NCBI GenBank assembly: GCA_003671065.1
Contig: QWPU01000099.1
Span: forward strand, 1 to 9,333
Direction of reading: 5' to 3'
Source: Planctomycetota bacterium
GTDB lineage: Bacteria > Planctomycetota > Phycisphaerae > Phycisphaerales > SM1A02
Length of the DNA: 9,333 nucleotides
In this document: piece after piece, positions 5,890-9,333 of the stretch
Layout of the letters: each line of letters begins with the position of its first letter
How positions within the stretch are numbered: the stretch's first letter is position 1
The notes under the pieces: model-generated
The model's database searches: none
What the model was told of the DNA's origin: nothing
What the model saw: only the letters and a program-made list of their open reading frames with translations
Translations under genes and position numbers: made by a program

Positions 5890-6744
5890 ATGCCTTCGTA
5901 CATCACATCACTCATGACATTACTCATGACATTACTCTTCTCATCGAGTCGTGGTTTCACTTCGCGCGCCGTTCACAACTCCACTGCATTGTGCCGCTCA
6001 CTGCGATGCGCGCTTGTTATGTGCGTTGCAACCGTCATTGCGTTCGGATCGATTCCGCTGCTGAGCGGTTGCGAACATCCCGCAGGTGGTCTCGTGAAAA
6101 TCGTCGGATCCGAGTGCGCCAAGATCTTCAAAGACCTCATGGACGCTCCGATCTATCGACTTCCGGACGGTTACGGCCATCTTGGTACGCGCTTGTGGGA
6201 GAAAAACGGAAGGTCAACCAAGTTCTGTTTCTACGCAGATCCCTTGAACGATGAGATCCTCTACATCCAATTCGAGTGCGAAGGTGCGTACTACCCGATG
6301 ACTACGCGTCGTGTGTTTGATCCGTCCCCAATCACCGCTGCCGATGGCACCACCATCAGCTCCTATGACTGTGCCTTGCACTTTTTCCGACAGACGACTG
6401 TGAGGTCCGACGCGCAAGGCACGCGCGGCATGGGGCAGTTCGTGTGTCCTGACGATCGCGTGCTTGCGAGCATCGCTGGCTACAAAGACTTGACGCTCGA
6501 AGTGAATGGGCGCTTCGTCAAGTCAGAGCTTGATGTTGCAGTCGAGGCGGGCTGGATGGTCACCATCGAAGGGTTGATCGATGAAGTCGCGCATTACGCC
6601 ATGAGTATTGGCGTCGAGGAACTCACCTTCATGGACGGTGGTGACTCGTACGAGGTCTTCCTCGATCGCGATGTCTCCGCGCTGATGATGTTCAGGAACG
6701 ACACCTTTGTGGAGTGCCGCTTCCTGTTCGCACCAACACAGTGA
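5890..6744 (+). CDS. Lipoprotein B, paralogue of the preceding gene, function unknown
   Basis: 284 residues from ATG 5890, preceded by a strong AGGAGG. An extended N-terminal region (MPSYITSLMTLLMTLLFSSS, then a basic stretch) precedes a hydrophobic segment and the lipobox PLLSGC (Cys61), predicting an exported lipoprotein with an unusually long n-region. Shared blocks with lipoprotein A include LYIQFECEGAYYPMTTRRVFD, YKDLTLEVNGR, IDEVAHYAMSIGVEEL (about 230-245) and the final ECRFLFAPT; the EVAHYAM core is almost invariant, so it is the best candidate for a functional or folding motif. Overall similarity is modest, indicating an old tandem duplication. The stop TGA (6742-6744) directly abuts an in-frame GTG for the next reading frame. 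No family known to me fits. Confidence 0.8.
   Translation: MPSYITSLMTLLMTLLFSSSRGFTSRAVHNSTALCRSLRCALVMCVATVIAFGSIPLLSGCEHPAGGLVKIVGSECAKIFKDLMDAPIYRLPDGYGHLGTRLWEKNGRSTKFCFYADPLNDEILYIQFECEGAYYPMTTRRVFDPSPITAADGTTISSYDCALHFFRQTTVRSDAQGTRGMGQFVCPDDRVLASIAGYKDLTLEVNGRFVKSELDVAVEAGWMVTIEGLIDEVAHYAMSIGVEELTFMDGGDSYEVFLDRDVSALMMFRNDTFVECRFLFAPTQ
5910..5933 (+). repeat. 12-bp tandem repeat ACTCATGACATT x2 in the lipoprotein B signal region
   Basis: Two exact copies (5910-5921 and 5922-5933), followed by a partial third ACTC. They encode the Leu-Met-Thr-Leu repeat near the N-terminus. A slippage-type duplication of this kind can change the signal-peptide n-region by four residues without shifting the frame. 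Confidence 0.85.
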
Positions 6745-6788
6745 GTGATGGCCGACCCGTGCAAACGCAAGACCACCCTACACACGCC

Positions 6789-6816
6789 TTCGACACACGC
6801 AGTAGTCCCGTACTAT
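6789..6816 (+). promoter_or_regulatory. Candidate promoter placing transcription start at the eboF GTG
   Basis: TACTAT (6811-6816) fits the -10 pattern TANNNT and lies exactly 6 bases before GTG 6823. TTCGAC (6789-6794) stands 16 bases upstream as a weak -35. Transcription starting about 7 bases after the -10 box would begin at the start codon, so the message would be leaderless. No Shine-Dalgarno precedes GTG 6823, which fits. The same layout occurs before the dihydrouridine synthase start. Confidence 0.45.
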
Positions 6817-6822
6817 TCGCGC

Positions 6823-8283
6823 GTGACTCAACGCGTCTGCGTCCTCAACATCGTCGCGCTCTCGCCGAACTTGATCGGCGATGCGACGCCGCGCATTCGC
6901 GAGTTCGCGAAGGCGTCGGGTGGCGTGCGCACGCTTCGACCACCGCTTCCTGCGGTGACTTGCTCGTCGCAATCGACGATGCTCACTGGGCTCGCCCCCA
7001 GCGGGCACGGCATCGTTGGCAACGGCTGGCACGATCGTGCTCTTGGCGAAGTGCATTTCTGGAAGCAATCGAACGCGCTCGTTGGAGGCGAGAAAGTATG
7101 GGACACGGCGCGTCGTATCGATCCGTCGTTCACCTGCGCCAATGCGTGTTGGTGGTACGCGATGCACGCGTCGACAAACGCGATGGTGACGCCGCGCCCG
7201 ATCTACAAAGCCGACGGACGCAAACTTCCCGACTGTCTCACGACGCCATCAGCGTTGCGCGACGAACTGCAATCACGCTTCGGACAATTCCCGCTCTTCA
7301 AGTTTTGGGGACCGATGGCAGGCATCGAGAGTACTCAGTGGATCGCGCGCGCACTGATGCACATGCTCGAGCACACGCCATCGACGCTCACGCTCGCGTA
7401 TCTGCCGCACCTCGATTACGCCCTGCAGAAATTTGGTCCGACGCATCCGACGATTCGCACCGAACTGCGCGAGCTCGACCGCATCGTCGGCGGCGTGATC
7501 GATCACTGCAAGCGTCACGGTGTGCAACCACTCATCGTGAGCGAGTACGGCATCGTGCCTGTGAAGGATGCGGTGTGGCTCAATCGCGCACTGCGCGACG
7601 CGGGCTATCTCGCGCTCCGCCTCGAAGATGGTCGCGAGATTCTCGATCTCGAACACAGCCGAGCCTTCGCAGTCGCGGACCACCAAGTGGCGCATGTGTC
7701 AGTGCGCGAGGCGAGCGACATTGCTGCGGTCGAGGCGATCCTCGCGAGAGTCGACGGCGTCGAACGCACGCTCTCTGGCGCAGCGCGCGCTGCCGCTGGA
7801 CTTGATCACTCTCGCGCGGGCGACATCGTCTGCGTGAGCGCGACCGATCGCTGGTTCGCCTACGGCTGGTGGCACGACGACGCGAAAGCGCCCGACTACG
7901 CCCGCACTGTCGACATTCATCGCAAGCCTGGCTACGACCCCTGCGAGCTCTTCCTCGATCCACAGTTGCTGTGGGCGAAAGGGCGCGTCATGCGCAAACT
8001 CGCGTTGCGCGCGCTTGGCATGCGCGCCAACCTCGATGTGATTCCGCTTGACGCATCACTCGTGCGTGGCTCGCATGGCCGCGTCGATCAACCTATCGGC
8101 TTCGACCCAGTCTTGATCGGCGACTTGCCCGATCCGTTTCTCGAAGGCACGCTTCCGATGGAGTGCGTGCGCGATGTCATCCTCGCCACCACGCTTGGGC
8201 CGCGTCACGCACGCGCAATCGAAGCTGAATTGACGAACGCGACGCGCGCGCTCATGCATGCCAACAGCGGAATCCGACGGTGA
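6823..8283 (+). CDS. eboF: EboF-type alkaline phosphatase superfamily (nucleotide pyrophosphatase/phosphodiesterase-like) protein
   Basis: 486 residues if started at GTG 6823. The frame is open back to GTG 6745/ATG 6748, but family members begin just before the first strand (here CVLNIVALSPNLIG), so the later start is preferred. The likely nucleophile Thr46 lies in LPAVTCSSQSTMLTG, followed by APSGHGIVGNGW. Later motifs are YLPHLDYALQKFGP (193-206), VSEYGIVPV (239-247) and AVADHQVAHVSV (284-294), the last supplying metal-binding histidines. Canonical superfamily positions are altered: no Asp follows the first strand, and SEYG stands where SDHG is usual. EboF is the phosphatase-like member of the ebo cluster; its substrate is unknown. 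There is no signal peptide, so it is probably cytoplasmic. It overlaps the next gene by 4 bases. The family assignment is firm; the eboF symbol rests on context with eboE and eboC. Confidence 0.82.
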   Translation: MTQRVCVLNIVALSPNLIGDATPRIREFAKASGGVRTLRPPLPAVTCSSQSTMLTGLAPSGHGIVGNGWHDRALGEVHFWKQSNALVGGEKVWDTARRIDPSFTCANACWWYAMHASTNAMVTPRPIYKADGRKLPDCLTTPSALRDELQSRFGQFPLFKFWGPMAGIESTQWIARALMHMLEHTPSTLTLAYLPHLDYALQKFGPTHPTIRTELRELDRIVGGVIDHCKRHGVQPLIVSEYGIVPVKDAVWLNRALRDAGYLALRLEDGREILDLEHSRAFAVADHQVAHVSVREASDIAAVEAILARVDGVERTLSGAARAAAGLDHSRAGDIVCVSATDRWFAYGWWHDDAKAPDYARTVDIHRKPGYDPCELFLDPQLLWAKGRVMRKLALRALGMRANLDVIPLDASLVRGSHGRVDQPIGFDPVLIGDLPDPFLEGTLPMECVRDVILATTLGPRHARAIEAELTNATRALMHANSGIRR

Positions 8284-9068
8284 TACGCGCCTTCTGGTGC
8301 GCGGTGCTGTTGCTCGTCATCGCGGGTGTGTGGTTCGTCTCGCAGCCATCAACGAGCTTGCGTGTCGATGAAGTCGATGAAGTAGAGTCGTCCACCTCAA
8401 GCGAGATTGCGACCGATCCCGCGACCGATCCCGCAATCGAATCCTCAAACGATCCCGTGCCGTCAGCACCACTGCAAACCGAAGCGAACGCGCCGACCCC
8501 TCCGCCGCCAGACATCGATCTCCTCGGCGAAGACGGCGTTGTCCTCGCGCCAAAGATTCCCACGAAATCACGCACGCTCCTCACCGACACTCGTCTGCCC
8601 AACGAAGTCATCACGCGTCTCGATGATCGCACCGTCGAACTCGATGGCCGCTTCCGCGTCACAGGCAGCGGCACCGAAGCCGATCCATCGCGAATCTCGT
8701 GGGAACTGCTCACCTCCGCAATCGCCTACATCGACCCCGCGCAACACGCACTCACCGCGCCGCCTTGGGTTCGCTTACTCAACGGCACCACTATCGAACT
8801 CTCTGGCTACTACTCCAGCGCAGTGCAAGTCGGCGAAACGAAAAACCTTCTCCTCACACTCAACCGCTGGGACGGCTGTTGCATCGGCCTCCCACCAACG
8901 CCCTTCGACGCAATCGACATCACTCTGCGCGAACCACTTCCAATGCGCGGCCTCCACCTCACACGCTTCGGAACATTCCGCGGCCGCCTCATCGTCGAGC
9001 CCTTCGAAGCCGCGGGATATCTCTTGAGCCTCTACCGCCTCGAAGACGCTACTTTCGAAACGAAGTAG
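8280..9068 (+). CDS. DUF3299-like membrane-anchored protein
   Basis: 262 residues from GTG 8280, whose GTGA overlaps the eboF stop, suggesting coupled translation. One N-terminal membrane segment (about 4-20) acts as an anchor or uncleaved signal. A low-complexity acidic, Ser/Thr/Pro-rich linker follows (28-78, with ATDPATDPA and PTPPPPD). The folded part begins near residue 95. WELLTSAIAYID (141-152), LLNGTTIELSGYY (167-179) and especially RWDGCCIGLPPTPFDAIDI (196-214) match the DUF3299 pattern (strand, then a Cys-Cys-x-Gly-x-Pro-Pro motif). C200 and C201 could bind metal or form disulfides in the periplasm. DUF3299 has no established biochemical role. The linker suggests the domain is held away from the membrane. 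Confidence 0.75.
   Translation: MIRAFWCAVLLLVIAGVWFVSQPSTSLRVDEVDEVESSTSSEIATDPATDPAIESSNDPVPSAPLQTEANAPTPPPPDIDLLGEDGVVLAPKIPTKSRTLLTDTRLPNEVITRLDDRTVELDGRFRVTGSGTEADPSRISWELLTSAIAYIDPAQHALTAPPWVRLLNGTTIELSGYYSSAVQVGETKNLLLTLNRWDGCCIGLPPTPFDAIDITLREPLPMRGLHLTRFGTFRGRLIVEPFEAAGYLLSLYRLEDATFETK
8364..8432 (+). repeat. Two short tandem repeats in the DUF3299 linker
   Basis: GTCGATGAA is repeated exactly at 8364-8372 and 8373-8381 (Val-Asp-Glu twice), and GCGACCGATCCC is repeated exactly at 8409-8420 and 8421-8432 (Ala-Thr-Asp-Pro twice). Both are multiples of three and lie in the disordered linker, so length changes would be tolerated. Confidence 0.85.
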
Positions 9069-9213
9069 CGAGGACGCCGCGAGTGCGAGTGCTCGCCGTT
9101 CCACAATTCACCGCTGCTTTAAATGCCGTCGAACGACCGCTTCCCGCACGAGCGCTAGTGAAATCGCTCCGCCACATCCCCTTTCGCCATTTCGTCTTCC
9201 CACTCCTCCCCGC

Positions 9214-9219
9214 TACTCT
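9214..9219 (+). promoter_or_regulatory. -10 box (TACTCT) immediately upstream of the dihydrouridine synthase GTG
   Basis: TACTCT ends 6 bases before GTG 9226, the same geometry as TACTAT before eboF. TTCGTC (9191-9196) is at the right distance for a -35 but is a poor match. No Shine-Dalgarno is present, so a leaderless transcript is likely. The rest of the 9069-9225 gap is pyrimidine-rich with no recognisable gene or terminator; only a weak hairpin (CGAG/CTCG near 9081-9098) is visible. Confidence 0.45.
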
Positions 9220-9225
9220 TGCCCT

Positions 9226-9333
9226 GTGCTTCGCATCGGTCCCCTTCAACTCGACTCTCCGCTTCTGCTCGCGCCGATCGCTGGGCACACCGATATCGCG
9301 TTCCGAATCCTGTGCCGTGAACAAGGTGGTGTT
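9226..9333 (+). CDS. dusB: tRNA-dihydrouridine synthase, 5' end only
   Basis: The first 36 codons from GTG 9226 run off the window end. The protein begins LRIGPLQLDSPLLLAPIAGH and continues TDIAFRILCREQGGV, the standard N-terminus of Dus flavoenzymes (LAPMAG.TD..FR.LCRE.GA), which reduce uridine to dihydrouridine in tRNA using FMN and NADPH. The leading IG..QL.SP..LAP layout is most like DusB, but with so little sequence DusA or DusC cannot be excluded. GTG is chosen because it precedes the family's first strand directly and no other start lies close by. It is probably a separate transcription unit from the DUF3299 gene, 157 bases upstream. Confidence 0.82.
   Translation, partial: MLRIGPLQLDSPLLLAPIAGHTDIAFRILCREQGGV

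Noticed and set aside
6714..7805. Plus-strand open frame of 363 codons overlapping lipoprotein B and eboF
   Set aside because: The Arg-rich composition and lack of motifs mark it as an out-of-frame shadow of eboF in GC-rich DNA.
9081..9098. Hairpin CGAG/CTCG after the DUF3299 gene as a terminator
   Set aside because: The stem is only about 4 bp with no T-run; not convincing.
1..9333. tRNA, rRNA, CRISPR array, insertion sequence or prophage
   Set aside because: No tRNA-like cloverleaf, regularly spaced repeats, transposase or integrase motifs, or terminal inverted repeats were seen on either strand.

Overview
The window (9333 bases, GC-rich) looks like chromosomal DNA of a Planctomycetota bacterium, most plausibly Phycisphaerae. 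This placement is inferred from protein types: a zinc-ribbon (CPRCGY...CTECG) multi-pass membrane protein, a DUF3500 lipoprotein and a DUF3299-like protein, all of which I associate with that group. No rRNA or other taxonomic marker is present.

Layout. Positions 1-157 hold the 3' end of a class I glutamine amidotransferase-like hydrolase. It is followed by a zinc-ribbon membrane protein (178-1401). A DUF3500 lipoprotein gene lies convergently on the minus strand (2470 down to 1420); a single-base-type frameshift near 1560 separates the body from the conserved C-terminal segment. From a 43-bp divergent gap, eboE (2514-3665) and eboC (3662-4711) run on the plus strand with a 4-base ATGA overlap. 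Next come two tandem paralogous lipoproteins of unknown function (4885-5742 and 5890-6744), an EboF-type alkaline-phosphatase-superfamily protein (6823-8283), a DUF3299-like protein overlapping it by 4 bases (8280-9068), and the first 36 codons of a tRNA-dihydrouridine synthase (9226 to the window end).

How the genes fit together. EboE (TIM barrel), EboC (UbiA-type prenyltransferase homologue) and EboF belong to the ebo/EDB set, which in cyanobacteria is needed to move a scytonemin precursor to the periplasm. Here the set is rearranged and is interrupted by two lipoprotein paralogues that could act at the envelope. eboA, eboB and eboD are not in the window.

The most unusual feature is upstream of the two lipoprotein genes. 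Their 5' leaders are homologous and can form matching hairpins. The base changes between the two copies mostly preserve pairing, including C-G to U-A exchanges in two different stems, and the last hairpin abuts or overlaps the Shine-Dalgarno. This suggests a duplicated structured leader RNA controlling both lipoproteins. Two other starts (eboF and the dihydrouridine synthase) have a TANNNT box exactly 6 bases before a GTG codon, which suggests leaderless transcripts.
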